The notes below the pieces were generated by a model that saw only the letters and a program-made list of their open reading frames with translations, ran no database searches and was not told where the DNA came from. A stretch of 64,000 nucleotides of DNA, taken from NCBI GenBank assembly GCA_947631195.1, contig CANRKK010000006.1, positions 1 to 64,000 on the forward strand, given 5' to 3'. How positions within the stretch are numbered: position 1 is the stretch's first letter; each line of letters opens with the position of its first letter. The DNA comes from an uncultured Clostridia bacterium. Lineage in GTDB: Bacteria > Bacillota > Clostridia > Christensenellales > Borkfalkiaceae. A program made the position numbers and the translations under genes. Positions 43,753-51,403 of the stretch are shown piece by piece.

Positions 43753-44139
43753 GGGCGAGTTTCAGATTCGATTGCGGGAGGAGAGGAAGAAAAGCATACC
43801 AAAGGCACGGCTTTGTAAAAACGGAACTTAAATTTAAACGCAGATAAAAAATCTGAAAAAGTTGTAGCTTTCCCCGCTGCTCGCGCGGTAGGCTGCGCTT
43901 GCGCCGCTTAACTTAAGCGGTCCGTTCCGCGCCGGATTCCGTTGACGGCGCGGGGCGTCATTCAAACGGATAGTTTTGCGCTTTCCCTGCCGTGAGGGCG
44001 CACTGCAAAATCAATACGGCATGCCGCGCAACGTTCCCTGTCTTTCGGGGACCTGCGCCAAGCATAAAGAAAGACTAAGTATGTAGAACCCTTTTTTAAT
44101 CCCCGTAAGACTCGGGTGCAAGTCCCGACTCGTCCACCA
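43753..44139 (+). ncRNA. ssrA: Transfer-messenger RNA (tmRNA)
   Basis: tmRNA frees ribosomes stalled on broken messages and tags the protein for degradation. The 387-base RNA has GGGCGAG (43753-43759) pairing with CTCGTCC (44129-44135) as the acceptor stem, with the G3-U70 pair that alanyl-tRNA synthetase needs. The T arm is TCGGG-tgcaagt-CCCGA, and CCA is encoded. Other landmarks: gattcgattgcggga near the 5' end, the first-pseudoknot region gcatacc...tttgtaaaaacgg, and agactaagtatgtag near the 3' end. The stop of the tag frame lies in a stem (CCGCTTAA / TTAAGCGG), as usual. Its partners ClpX, ClpP and Lon lie 5-10 kb upstream. Confidence 0.95.
43840..43911 (+). other. tmRNA tag reading frame
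   Basis: Read from resume codon GCA at 43840 to TAA at 43909, the tag has 23 residues, starting ADKKSEKVV, passing AFPAARAV and ending GCACAA. The other two frames hit stops within four to ten codons. The usual tag is about 10-15 residues and ends in ALAA. The resume position is inferred from spacing and the open frame. Confidence 0.75.
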
Positions 44140-44333
44140 AGCAGCCCAGCCGCAAACAGCGGCTGGGCTGCTTGGTGGATATACGGAGGGCCTTGAGTCC
44201 CGTCGCATCGAAGCCCGCAGGGCTTACTCGTCCACCAAGCAGCCCAGCCGCAAACAGCGGCTGGGCTGCTTGGCGGATATACGGAGGGCCTTGAGTCCCG
44301 TCGTACCGAAGCCCGTAGGGCTTACTCGTCCAC
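44131..44333. repeat. 98-bp tandem repeat starting inside the tmRNA 3' end
   Basis: Units 44131-44228 and 44229-44326 match at 94 of 98 positions, followed by a seven-base third start (cgtccac). Each begins with cgtccacca, the last bases of tmRNA, then a long hairpin, then a second small hairpin (agcccgcagggct or agcccgtagggct). Confidence 0.85.
44133..44179 (+). other. 21-bp hairpin overlapping the tmRNA 3' end
   Basis: Arms 44133-44153 and 44159-44179 are perfectly complementary, with loop aaaca. The 5' arm includes the last seven bases of mature tmRNA (TCCACCA), so this fold competes with the acceptor stem. No T run follows. The second tandem unit has one mismatch in the same stem. Confidence 0.8.
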
Positions 44334-44383
44334 ATTCCGCCGTTTTCTTGTCTTGCTTGCACCTCTGCGAGCAACCTCCTCCT

Positions 44384-44436
44384 TCTGTCATTCTGAGTCG
44401 GGCGCAGCCCGACGAAGAATCTGTCGCACAGCGACT
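44384..44436. repeat. Dispersed repeat, family C, copy 2
   Basis: Inverted relative to copy 1; hairpin GTCGGGC-gca-GCCCGAC. The stretch from 44437 to 44535 shows a short gccgtgtcatt segment of another family and otherwise nothing recognised. Confidence 0.75.
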
Positions 44437-44535
44437 TTAAAATAATACAAATACCAATTAAGCCGTGTCATTGCGCCGCCAACGCTCATTCAATTTGTTT
44501 ATTTGTTTTATTTTCGGCAACGGGCCGCATATGTA

Positions 44536-44564
44536 TTGATTAAAATAAAAAAACGTGGTACAAT
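44536..44564 (+). promoter_or_regulatory. Promoter of the 307-residue membrane protein gene
   Basis: TTGATT and TACAAT with a 17-base spacer. The start of transcription, near 44571, lies after the first GTG of the longest frame, which is therefore not the start codon. Confidence 0.7.
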
Positions 44565-44623
44565 AGGTGCGATCGCTATTTGTCGGACAATTCACAGCAA
44601 ATACAAACGGAACGGTACGCACG

Positions 44624-45547
44624 ATGGAAAAGCAAAAACAAACTTTCGCAAATTATTTTAAGGAGCGGGGCAAAAACGTATTTTTGGACGTCCTCCTGGG
44701 GCTGTACGCCCTGTTTTGCGCCGGCGCAATCATCTATTTTGCCGTGCTCGGCGGCGAGCACTTCCGCGACTGCCTCATAGGCCTCAGCTATCTGGCGGTA
44801 GTCCCCGTATTTTATCTTGCCGAGTACATTCTCAAAATCCGCGCCTCGCTCGTCTATATAATTTTCATCCTCGTGTACTGCGTCTTCTGTTTTTTGGGCG
44901 CAAGTTTCAACTTCTACACCACCATACCCTGTCTGGACGATATCCTGCATATGTGCTGGGGGCTGCTGTTCACTTCTCTCGGCTTTTGCGTCATAAAGGC
45001 CTTTTTGGGCGAGCCCAAAACGTGGGGGCAGTTCTTTGCCTATCTGATTTTCAGCGCGGGCTTTTGCATGATAGCCGCCATCGTTTGGGAAATTTATGAG
45101 TTCACCATGGACAACATTTTCCCCAACTTCGACATGCAGGAGGACGTGATAGTAAACAGCGTCCATTCCTTTATGCTTCATGAGCCTTACGACCACATGC
45201 ACACCCTGCGCATAGACGGCATAGCCTACACGCAGCTCTACGATGCCGACGGCAACCTGCTATACACCATACAGGGCGGCTATCTCGACACGGGGCGCAT
45301 AGACACCATGATGGATCTCATATGGTGCTTTATTCTCACGGCGGTATTTTGCGGCTGTCTCACTCTGGACAAAAAACTCGGCGGCAAGCTCTATCCCTAT
45401 CTCATCCCCGCGTACGTGGGCGACAAGGGCAAACAGCCCGAAACCGCCGAAACCGCCGAATCCGCCGAAACCGCCGAAACCGCCGAATCCGCCGAAACCG
45501 CCGAAACCCCCGAACAGCCCCTGCCAGACGATACAAAAAACGCATAA
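44624..45547 (+). CDS. Multi-pass membrane protein with repetitive Glu-Thr-Ala tail
   Basis: The 307-residue product has about seven membrane helices. LDDILHMCWGLL and AAIVWEIYEFTMDN resemble the DxxxH and WExxEF..D patterns of small uncharacterised membrane families such as DUF2238, but I cannot assign it firmly. The C-terminal 30 residues are built from repeated ETA/ESA triplets followed by a Pro-rich end. The ATG at 44624 has only a weak binding site (aacgg) and a leader of about 50 bases. It is monocistronic. Confidence 0.7.
   Translation: MEKQKQTFANYFKERGKNVFLDVLLGLYALFCAGAIIYFAVLGGEHFRDCLIGLSYLAVVPVFYLAEYILKIRASLVYIIFILVYCVFCFLGASFNFYTTIPCLDDILHMCWGLLFTSLGFCVIKAFLGEPKTWGQFFAYLIFSAGFCMIAAIVWEIYEFTMDNIFPNFDMQEDVIVNSVHSFMLHEPYDHMHTLRIDGIAYTQLYDADGNLLYTIQGGYLDTGRIDTMMDLIWCFILTAVFCGCLTLDKKLGGKLYPYLIPAYVGDKGKQPETAETAESAETAETAESAETAETPEQPLPDDTKNA
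45440..45515. repeat. 9-bp coding microsatellite
   Basis: About eight units of gaaaccgcc or gaatccgcc in the pattern AAB-AAB, so a 27-bp higher unit is also repeated. The frame is kept, giving ETA/ESA repeats. Unit loss or gain would not shift the frame. Confidence 0.9.
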
Positions 45548-45567
45548 ACAACCTTTATTTTTCGGTA

Positions 45568-45596
45568 TTGACAAACGGCGGATTGTGTTGTATAAT
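45568..45596 (+). promoter_or_regulatory. Consensus promoter of the LOG/PTP pair
   Basis: TTGACA and TATAAT, both perfect, with a 17-base spacer; about 33 bases of leader carry aagggg before the ATG. Confidence 0.85.
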
Positions 45597-45635
45597 GAAA
45601 GACCATCGGGAAAAATACAACAATAAGGGGAAAAC

Positions 45636-46220
45636 ATGAAAATTTGCATCTTCGGCGCGGCAAGCGCACACATCGAACAAAAATACATAGAAAGGGTAGA
45701 GGCTCTCGGCGAAGAACTCGCCCGCGGCGGCCATTCGCTGATATTCGGCTGCGGCGGCACGGGGTTGATGGGCGCGGCGGCGCGCGGTTTCAAGCGCGGC
45801 GGCGGCCACATTCACGGCGTGGTGCCCTCCTTTTTCCGTGACGAAAATATAGAGGAGCTCTATTCGCAGTGCGACGAGGTGAGCTATACCGACACTATGT
45901 CCACGCGTAAAAAGCTGATGGAGGACGAGGCCGACGCCTTTATCGTAGTTCCGGGCGGCATAGGCACTTTCGAAGAATTTTTCGAGGTGCTAACTTTAAA
46001 GCAGCTCGGCAGGCACGACAAGGCCATAGCCATCTACAACGTGGACGGCTACTACGACAATCTCGAAAAGTTTATGCGGGAGGTCACCGAGCGCAAGTTT
46101 ATCACCTCGGCGTGCTACGAACTCTACAGCTATTTCAACGACGCGGCCGAAATTATAGAATATCTCAGGACGTATAAGCCCTCGGGCACGTCCCTTTTCA
46201 ACAGGAAAATAGGAAATTGA
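45636..46220 (+). CDS. LOG family protein (nucleoside 5'-monophosphate phosphoribohydrolase type)
   Basis: The 194-residue product has the family motifs GCGGTGLMGA and PGGIGTFEEFFE. Plant and some bacterial members split cytokinin riboside monophosphates or other NMPs into base and ribose 5-phosphate. The in vivo substrate here is unknown. It is driven by the strongest-looking promoter of the window and overlaps the next gene by four bases. Confidence 0.93.
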   Translation: MKICIFGAASAHIEQKYIERVEALGEELARGGHSLIFGCGGTGLMGAAARGFKRGGGHIHGVVPSFFRDENIEELYSQCDEVSYTDTMSTRKKLMEDEADAFIVVPGGIGTFEEFFEVLTLKQLGRHDKAIAIYNVDGYYDNLEKFMREVTERKFITSACYELYSYFNDAAEIIEYLRTYKPSGTSLFNRKIGN

Positions 46221-46702
46221 TAAGCGTAAACTTTGTATGCCTCGGCAATATCTGCCGTTCACCCATGGCCGAACTGATATTCAAAGATATCGTAAACGAC
46301 GAGGGGCGCGCGCCCTTTTTCGTCATAGATTCCTCGGGTACGTCCGACTATGAAATAGGCAACCCGATATACCCGCCCGCAAAAAAAATACTCGAGCAAC
46401 ACGGAATATACGGCGAGCACACCGCCCGCCAACTCACGCTGAAAGACATAAAAAATAACGACTACGTTTTGGTGATGGACAGCGAAAACCTGGTGGACGT
46501 GTTGCGTTTGACAGGCGGCCGTTACGGCGACAAGATATTCAAGCTGTGTTCGTTCACGGACAACCCGCGCGACATAGCCGACCCGTGGTACACGCACGAT
46601 TTCAGGCAGGCATACAAGGACATCAAGGACGGCTGCAAGGCATTTTTCGCCTATTTGAAGAGGGAACGTCCCGGCGCAATCGGTTTCGCCGGTCAAAACT
46701 GA
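46217..46702 (+). CDS. Low-molecular-weight protein-tyrosine phosphatase
   Basis: The 161-residue product has the phosphate loop CLGNICRS (Cys8, Arg14) at its N-terminus and the general-acid motif DPWY near residue 121, as in LMW-PTPs. It may act on a bacterial tyrosine kinase such as those controlling polysaccharide export; the Wzz-like protein at 4 kb is a conceivable partner but is far away. The start is TTG, overlapping the previous stop (TTGA), with aggaaa upstream. Confidence 0.92.
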   Translation: MISVNFVCLGNICRSPMAELIFKDIVNDEGRAPFFVIDSSGTSDYEIGNPIYPPAKKILEQHGIYGEHTARQLTLKDIKNNDYVLVMDSENLVDVLRLTGGRYGDKIFKLCSFTDNPRDIADPWYTHDFRQAYKDIKDGCKAFFAYLKRERPGAIGFAGQN

Positions 46703-46841
46703 ATTCACGGATTCAATATGATAATTTTTTGGGCGACCCATGCAAACGCGTGGTTCTGCTTGCGCCGTGAATTATTTTAGAAATGTTCACAAAAATTTTC
46801 GTGCGGTTGCAACTTCGTAATTGCAGTATAAATACATGGAT

Positions 46842-46978
46842 GCAACGTCACGTTGCTTTTTGGGCGGCCCGAGCGTTACAACCTCAATAAGCGTTAGCCA
46901 TACATTCCGCTGAGCGCTACAACCCCGTTTTCAACAGGGTTCACAAAAATCCCAAGCAGACCGTGCTTGGGATTTTTT
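46842..46978. repeat. Family H palindrome plus family A copy 3 with terminator hairpin
   Basis: GCAACGT-c-ACGTTGC is followed by the family A unit and ends in aaaaatcccaagca / tgcttgggattttt (46945-46977), a good bidirectional terminator. It may end the LOG/PTP transcript, 240 bases after its last stop codon. Confidence 0.75.
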
Positions 46979-46979
46979 G

Positions 46980-47137
46980 CTCCCGCCAACGGGTGATAAA
47001 CTTCGCAATACTGTGTTGCGCTCCGCTTGTCTGCGGGTCACGTACGTCTATGTACGCTCCCCTTGTCAATGCTCGCGCGCCTTGTCTTGCTCGTTTCTGC
47101 CCCGTTGCTAACTTCGTAAAAACAGCTCCCGCAATAT
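46980..47137. repeat. Structured repeat, family D, copy 5
   Basis: Outer arms CAACGGG (46987-46993) and CCCGTTG (47101-47107); inner hairpin CGTAC-gtctat-GTACG (47041-47056). Confidence 0.8.
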
Positions 47138-47291
47138 AAAATATGTACACCGCAAGTTAAGCCGTGTCATTTTGCGCGAGGCGGCTTCGCCGCCGCTGCC
47201 CTGCCGAGGGTTCCCGCTTTGCGGGAAACGGCAGAACGTGAGCGAAGCGGTAAGCGAAATAATCCCCCCGTGGGTTGGTCGAGGTTGGATA
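47083..47291. repeat. 209-bp direct repeat, left copy
   Basis: It matches 47418-47626 with a constant offset of 335 bases, no gaps and one visible substitution (gaaacggc against gaagcggc). It spans the end of family D, ataaaatatgtacaccgc, and the nested hairpin around gccgaggg...gcgggaaacggcag. Confidence 0.9.
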
Positions 47292-47417
47292 GGACGGTAA
47301 CCCCAAAAAGTCGCTGCGCCTCAGAATGACAGGAGGGGGTGGTGCTCGCCCTCGCGCAGAATGACAGGGAGGCGCAGGGGAACCCTGCTTGCGCCGTTAA
47401 ATATTTTAAAAATTTGC

Positions 47418-47626
47418 TGTCTTGCTCGTTTCTGCCCCGTTGCTAACTTCGTAAAAACAGCTCCCGCAATATAAAATATGTACACCGCAAGTTAAGCCGT
47501 GTCATTTTGCGCGAGGCGGCTTCGCCGCCGCTGCCCTGCCGAGGGTTCCCGCTTTGCGGGAAGCGGCAGAACGTGAGCGAAGCGGTAAGCGAAATAATCC
47601 CCCCGTGGGTTGGTCGAGGTTGGATA
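47418..47626. repeat. 209-bp direct repeat, right copy
   Basis: Second copy of 47083-47291. Because it begins in the middle of a family D unit, the duplicated block is not itself a whole repeat element. Confidence 0.9.
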
Positions 47627-47650
47627 ACACGCCCCCGTGGCTCCAGCACG

Positions 47651-47711
47651 CCCCCCTTGGCTCCCTTTAGTAAGGGGAGCTGTCGAGCAACGCGAGACTG
47701 AGGGGATTGTC
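47651..47711. repeat. Dispersed repeat, family E, copy 4
   Basis: cttggctccctttagtaagg, ggagctgtc, hairpin GTCGAGcaacGCGAGAC, ctgaggggattgtc. Confidence 0.75.
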
Positions 47712-47848
47712 TTTCAAGGTTGACGTACGCAAATCGTCTGTTTATCGCCAACGCAATAAAGAAACCCGGCTCCGGCGACACGCCGTCAAGCGGAACGCTT
47801 GCAACGTCACGTTGCCAACTCCTACACATATTCAAATCCAACATAAAG

Positions 47849-47872
47849 CGGCGGGCCTTTCGGCCCGCCGCA
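47849..47872 (-). terminator. Hairpin after degV, probable terminator
   Basis: GCGGCGGGCC-tttc-GGCCCGCCGC, 16 bases after the degV stop. The stem is identical to that after apgM; a short cTTTAT follows on the minus strand. Confidence 0.65.
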
Positions 47873-47888
47873 AAATTTTAAAATCTTT

Positions 47889-48881
47889 TTAAACCTTGTG
47901 TTTGATAAGTTTTTTAAATCTGTCCAAAATGCCCTCTTTGGGCTTAACGCCCGTCTTGCGGTCGTTGCCGTAAAAGAACATCGCCACCGTGCCGGGGCCT
48001 ACGTGCGACCCCGTGCAAAGGTCGTACCACTCGATAATTATGTCCTTTGCGCCCTTTTGGCGGATCATGTCCGCCAGCGCGAGGGCGTCCTCCTCGCTGT
48101 CGGCGTGGCAGATGGCAACCGTCTGGTTTTCGGGCTCCACAACGTTCGCGGCAAAGTTATCGGCAAGCGCCAACAGCGCCTTTTTCCTGCCGTGCGCCTT
48201 GCTGTGCGAAACTATTTTTGCGTTCTCGCCGCCGTCCGCCTTTAAAACGGGCTTAATGTTCAGCAGCGTGCCCGCGATGGCCGTCGCCGCCGAAATCCTG
48301 CCGCTCCTTTTAAGATATTTCAGGTCCTCAACGGTGAGATAGCTGTTTATGTTGTATCTGTTTTGCTCGATCCACTCCGCGCTGGCCTCAACGCTCTCGC
48401 CCAAGTCCCTCAAATCGCACGCCTTCAAGACCTGCAAGCCCTCGCCCATGGACGCGTTTGCGGTGTCGGCCGCAAACACTTTCCTGCCGGGATAGGCCTT
48501 CATCAGCTGTGCGGCGGCCTCCTTTGCCTGGTTGTAGGTGCCGCTTATGCCCGAGGAAATGGTGGTAATCAGCACGTCCCTGCCCTTTTCGAGGGAGGGA
48601 ATAACCGCCTCTATAAATCTTTGGGTGGATATAAGCGAAGTTTTAATCTCCGCGCCCGCCCTCACATAGTCGTAAAACTTTTTGGCGATATCCTTGAATT
48701 CGCCTTCGGTGTAGCAGGTCTGTTCCTCCCCGTTGACCGTAAAGGAATAGGGAATAACGTGTATGTCGCGCTCCTTTACGATGTTATAGGGAATGTTTGC
48801 GCCCGAGTCGCAATATACGTCAAAACTTATCACTTTTTTCTCCTTTGCGGGATTTGTATTCCCGCCGGTTTCAACCGTCAT
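47889..48881 (-). CDS. DegV family fatty-acid-binding protein
   Basis: DegV proteins bind fatty acids and, in Gram-positives with FakA, present them for phosphorylation. The 330-residue product has DVYCDSGANIPYNI at the start of the fold, TTISSGISGTYNQA, and the late GPGTVAMFFYG. I chose the ATG at 48881, preceded by aagggg at 11 bases; the frame stays open to a GTG at 48935, next to a TATACT, so a longer form is possible. No fakA is nearby. Confidence 0.88.
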   Translation of the reverse strand: MTVETGGNTNPAKEKKVISFDVYCDSGANIPYNIVKERDIHVIPYSFTVNGEEQTCYTEGEFKDIAKKFYDYVRAGAEIKTSLISTQRFIEAVIPSLEKGRDVLITTISSGISGTYNQAKEAAAQLMKAYPGRKVFAADTANASMGEGLQVLKACDLRDLGESVEASAEWIEQNRYNINSYLTVEDLKYLKRSGRISAATAIAGTLLNIKPVLKADGGENAKIVSHSKAHGRKKALLALADNFAANVVEPENQTVAICHADSEEDALALADMIRQKGAKDIIIEWYDLCTGSHVGPGTVAMFFYGNDRKTGVKPKEGILDRFKKLIKHKV

Positions 48882-49071
48882 CAAATTTTCAGCCCCTTTG
48901 ATATTTTCAGGGCAAGTCATTGTCCCGATGTTCACTTACAGTATAAACCATAATTTTTTCAAGGTACACCCTTTTTTTCTCCACAATCGCAAACCGCGCC
49001 TATACTTTTGAATTTAACGACTCTACCGCCAAATTTTCACACTCTACTCACAGTAGAATGGCATATTTTGC

Positions 49072-49100
49072 TTGTATTTTTTCGGGGAGCGTGCTACAAT
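49072..49100 (+). promoter_or_regulatory. Promoter of the HTH membrane protein gene; probably leaderless
   Basis: TTGTAT and TACAAT with a 17-base spacer; the ATG at 49108 is only seven bases after the -10 box. Confidence 0.7.
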
Positions 49101-49107
49101 ATTCGGT

Positions 49108-49719
49108 ATGGACGAATTAAAGACCACCATTGCAAAAAATTTGGTTGAACTGCGCACGCAGGCCCACCTGACGCAGCTGCAACTTGCCGAAATGCTCAAC
49201 TATTCCGACAAGGCGGTGTCAAAATGGGAGAGGGGGGAAGCCATTCCCGACCTGCGCGTACTGATAAAACTCAGCGAGATTTACGGCATAACTTTGGACG
49301 CGCTCGTAAAGGGCACTTCGGTCGCGGCCGAAGCAAAGCCCAAAAAGCACATAGCGTCAAAGCGCGTGTTTATAGCTGCGCTCAGCGTTATCCTGGTGTG
49401 GTTTATAGCCACGGGCATATACGCCATGCTGTATTTCATTCCGCCCACTTCGGAGTATGCCTATCTCGTCTTTGTAGTTGCGCCCCTGCCCACGGGCATA
49501 GTTTTAACTGTGTTTTCCTCCCTGTGGGGCAACAGGGTCACGCACGCGCTGTCCTCCTCGCTCATACTGTGGGCGTGCGTGATAATAGTGCGGGTGTACG
49601 TGTGGGCTTTCGTGCCCGCGTACAGGCAGATATTCGTAATCTACATCGTTGCCGCGGTGTTTGAAATACTAATAGTAGTATGGTTCATCTACCGCTGGTA
49701 CGTTGCCAAAAAAAGATAA
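49108..49719 (+). CDS. XRE-type regulator with C-terminal membrane domain
   Basis: The 203-residue product has an HTH_3 domain (about 8-65; LTQLQLAEMLNYSDKAVSKWERGEAIPD is a textbook helix-turn-helix) and a C-terminal part with four membrane helices (about 90-200). Such proteins may sense a membrane signal and bind DNA. The long frame's earlier TTG lies in the -35 box and was rejected. There is no binding site, in line with a leaderless message. gltX follows after 12 bases. Confidence 0.85.
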   Translation: MDELKTTIAKNLVELRTQAHLTQLQLAEMLNYSDKAVSKWERGEAIPDLRVLIKLSEIYGITLDALVKGTSVAAEAKPKKHIASKRVFIAALSVILVWFIATGIYAMLYFIPPTSEYAYLVFVVAPLPTGIVLTVFSSLWGNRVTHALSSSLILWACVIIVRVYVWAFVPAYRQIFVIYIVAAVFEILIVVWFIYRWYVAKKR

Positions 49720-49731
49720 AAGGAAGAGAAT

Positions 49732-51375
49732 ATGGACTTAAAAAAATTAGCGGCCGCGCTCATTCCCGACGACGACCTTATCGACCCCGACAAATACGAA
49801 CAGATCTATCCCCCGCGCGACTTGCCGCAGGGCGCGCAGGTGACGCGGCTCGCCCCGTCGCCCACGGGCTTCATACATTTGGGCAACCTCTTTTCTGCGC
49901 TTGCCGACGAGCGGATGGCGCACACCACGGGCGGAGTTTTCTATCTGAGGATAGAGGACACCGACTTAAAGCGCAAGGTCGACGGCGCGGTGGAAAGCGT
50001 GATCCGCTCCCTTAAATACTTCGGCATACGTTTCGACGAGGGCGCGGAGATAGAGTCAAAACTCAACATATACGGGCCATACTACCAGCGGCAGCGCGCC
50101 CAAATCTACCGCGCGTACGCAAAGCGGCTGATAGAACAGGGGCTGGCTTATCCCTGTTTTTGCACCGAGGAGGAACTGAACAAGGTCCGCGAGGAGCAAA
50201 ACGCCCAAAAACTCATAACGGGCTACTACGGCAAGTACGCCAAGTGCCGCAACCTTTCGGAGGAGCAGATCTATGCAAACCTCGCGGCGGGCAAGCCCTT
50301 CGTTATCCGCTTCAAATCGCAGGGGGACGTGAACGTAAAACACCCCTTCAAGGACGCCATAAAGGGTGAAATAACCGTCACCGAAAACGATCAGGACATA
50401 GTTATAATAAAGTCCGACGGCATACCCACCTATCACTTTGCGCACGCTATCGACGACCACTTTATGCGCACCACGCTCGTCATACGCGGGGAGGAGTGGC
50501 TCTCCAGCCTGCCCATTCACCTCGAACTTTTTAAGGCGCTCGGCTTTAAGACCCCAGTGTACGCGCACACTTCCTCGCTCATGAAAACGGAGGGCGAAAC
50601 CCGCCGCAAGCTCTCAAAGCGCAAGGACCCCGAGCTTTCCCTCGACTACTACCGTTCGCAGGGCTACTATCCCGAGGCGGTGGTAAGATATCTTTTGACC
50701 ATTCTCAATTCCAACTACGAGGAGTGGGAGCGCAAAAACCCGCAGGCCGACTGGCGTGAATTCAAGTTCAAAATCGACAAGATGAGCCGCAGCGGCACGC
50801 TGTTCGATTTGGATAAACTTTCGGACATCTCCAAAACCCGCATATCGATGCTCTCCGCGGAGGAGTGCTGCGCCTTTTTGAAGGAGTGGGCGCTCGAATT
50901 CGGCTCCGAAACCGACAAACTTCATTTCCGCGACGAGGAATATATTATAAAGATACTCACGCTCATTATGGGCATAGGCGGCAAAAAGCGCCGCAAGGAC
51001 ATAGAGCGCGCCTCGCAGGGCGTGCGCCTCATGGATTATTTCTTCGACGACACGTTCAACCCGCAATATGCTTTCCGCTTCGACGATAAAACGGTCAACG
51101 CCGTTCTGGACGGGTTTGCGGCCGTCTACGACCCCGCCGACGACAACCAAACGTGGTTTGCAAAGGTAAAATCGCTTGCGCCGCAGGTGGGTTTTGCCGC
51201 CGAAATGGCCGAATACAAGGCAAATCCGGGGGCGTACAAGGGCAGCGTTTCGGACATAGCCGAAATTTTGCGCGTAGCGGTGACGGGCAGTCCGAACTCC
51301 CCCGACCTGTGCACGATAATGGGCATTTTGGGCAAAGAGCGCACCCTTTCGCGCCTTGCCGCCGCCAAGAGATAA
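49732..51375 (+). CDS. gltX: Glutamate--tRNA ligase
   Basis: A class I synthetase that charges tRNA-Glu. The 547-residue product has the HIGH-type motif PSPTGFIHLGN and the KMSKS-type motif RKLSKRKD. The Cys-rich tRNA-acceptor region (YPCFCTEEEL and KCRNLSEEQI) is present. The protein starts about 38 residues before the Rossmann strand, longer than most GltX (about 480), with an acidic N-terminal extension. Binding site aggaag. No T-box leader is visible. Confidence 0.95.
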   Translation: MDLKKLAAALIPDDDLIDPDKYEQIYPPRDLPQGAQVTRLAPSPTGFIHLGNLFSALADERMAHTTGGVFYLRIEDTDLKRKVDGAVESVIRSLKYFGIRFDEGAEIESKLNIYGPYYQRQRAQIYRAYAKRLIEQGLAYPCFCTEEELNKVREEQNAQKLITGYYGKYAKCRNLSEEQIYANLAAGKPFVIRFKSQGDVNVKHPFKDAIKGEITVTENDQDIVIIKSDGIPTYHFAHAIDDHFMRTTLVIRGEEWLSSLPIHLELFKALGFKTPVYAHTSSLMKTEGETRRKLSKRKDPELSLDYYRSQGYYPEAVVRYLLTILNSNYEEWERKNPQADWREFKFKIDKMSRSGTLFDLDKLSDISKTRISMLSAEECCAFLKEWALEFGSETDKLHFRDEEYIIKILTLIMGIGGKKRRKDIERASQGVRLMDYFFDDTFNPQYAFRFDDKTVNAVLDGFAAVYDPADDNQTWFAKVKSLAPQVGFAAEMAEYKANPGAYKGSVSDIAEILRVAVTGSPNSPDLCTIMGILGKERTLSRLAAAKR

Positions 51376-51403
51376 AAAATAATTTTTTACGGAGGAAAAA
51401 CGT

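Larger units (their letters stand above)
46703..47888. other. 1.2 kb of intergenic repeats
   Basis: No gene is supported. In order: an unassigned stretch with gcaacttcgtaattgcag (tail of family D), a family H palindrome (46842-46856), family A copy 3 with terminator, family D copy 5, a 209-bp segment present twice, pieces of family C between the two copies, family E copy 4, two more family H hairpins (47773-47785 and 47801-47815), and the degV hairpin. Confidence 0.75.

Noticed and set aside
44096-44374. 92-codon minus-strand frame with internal repeats
   Set aside because: Its repeats come from the 98-bp tandem unit beside tmRNA; it overlaps the tmRNA 3' end and has no start signals.
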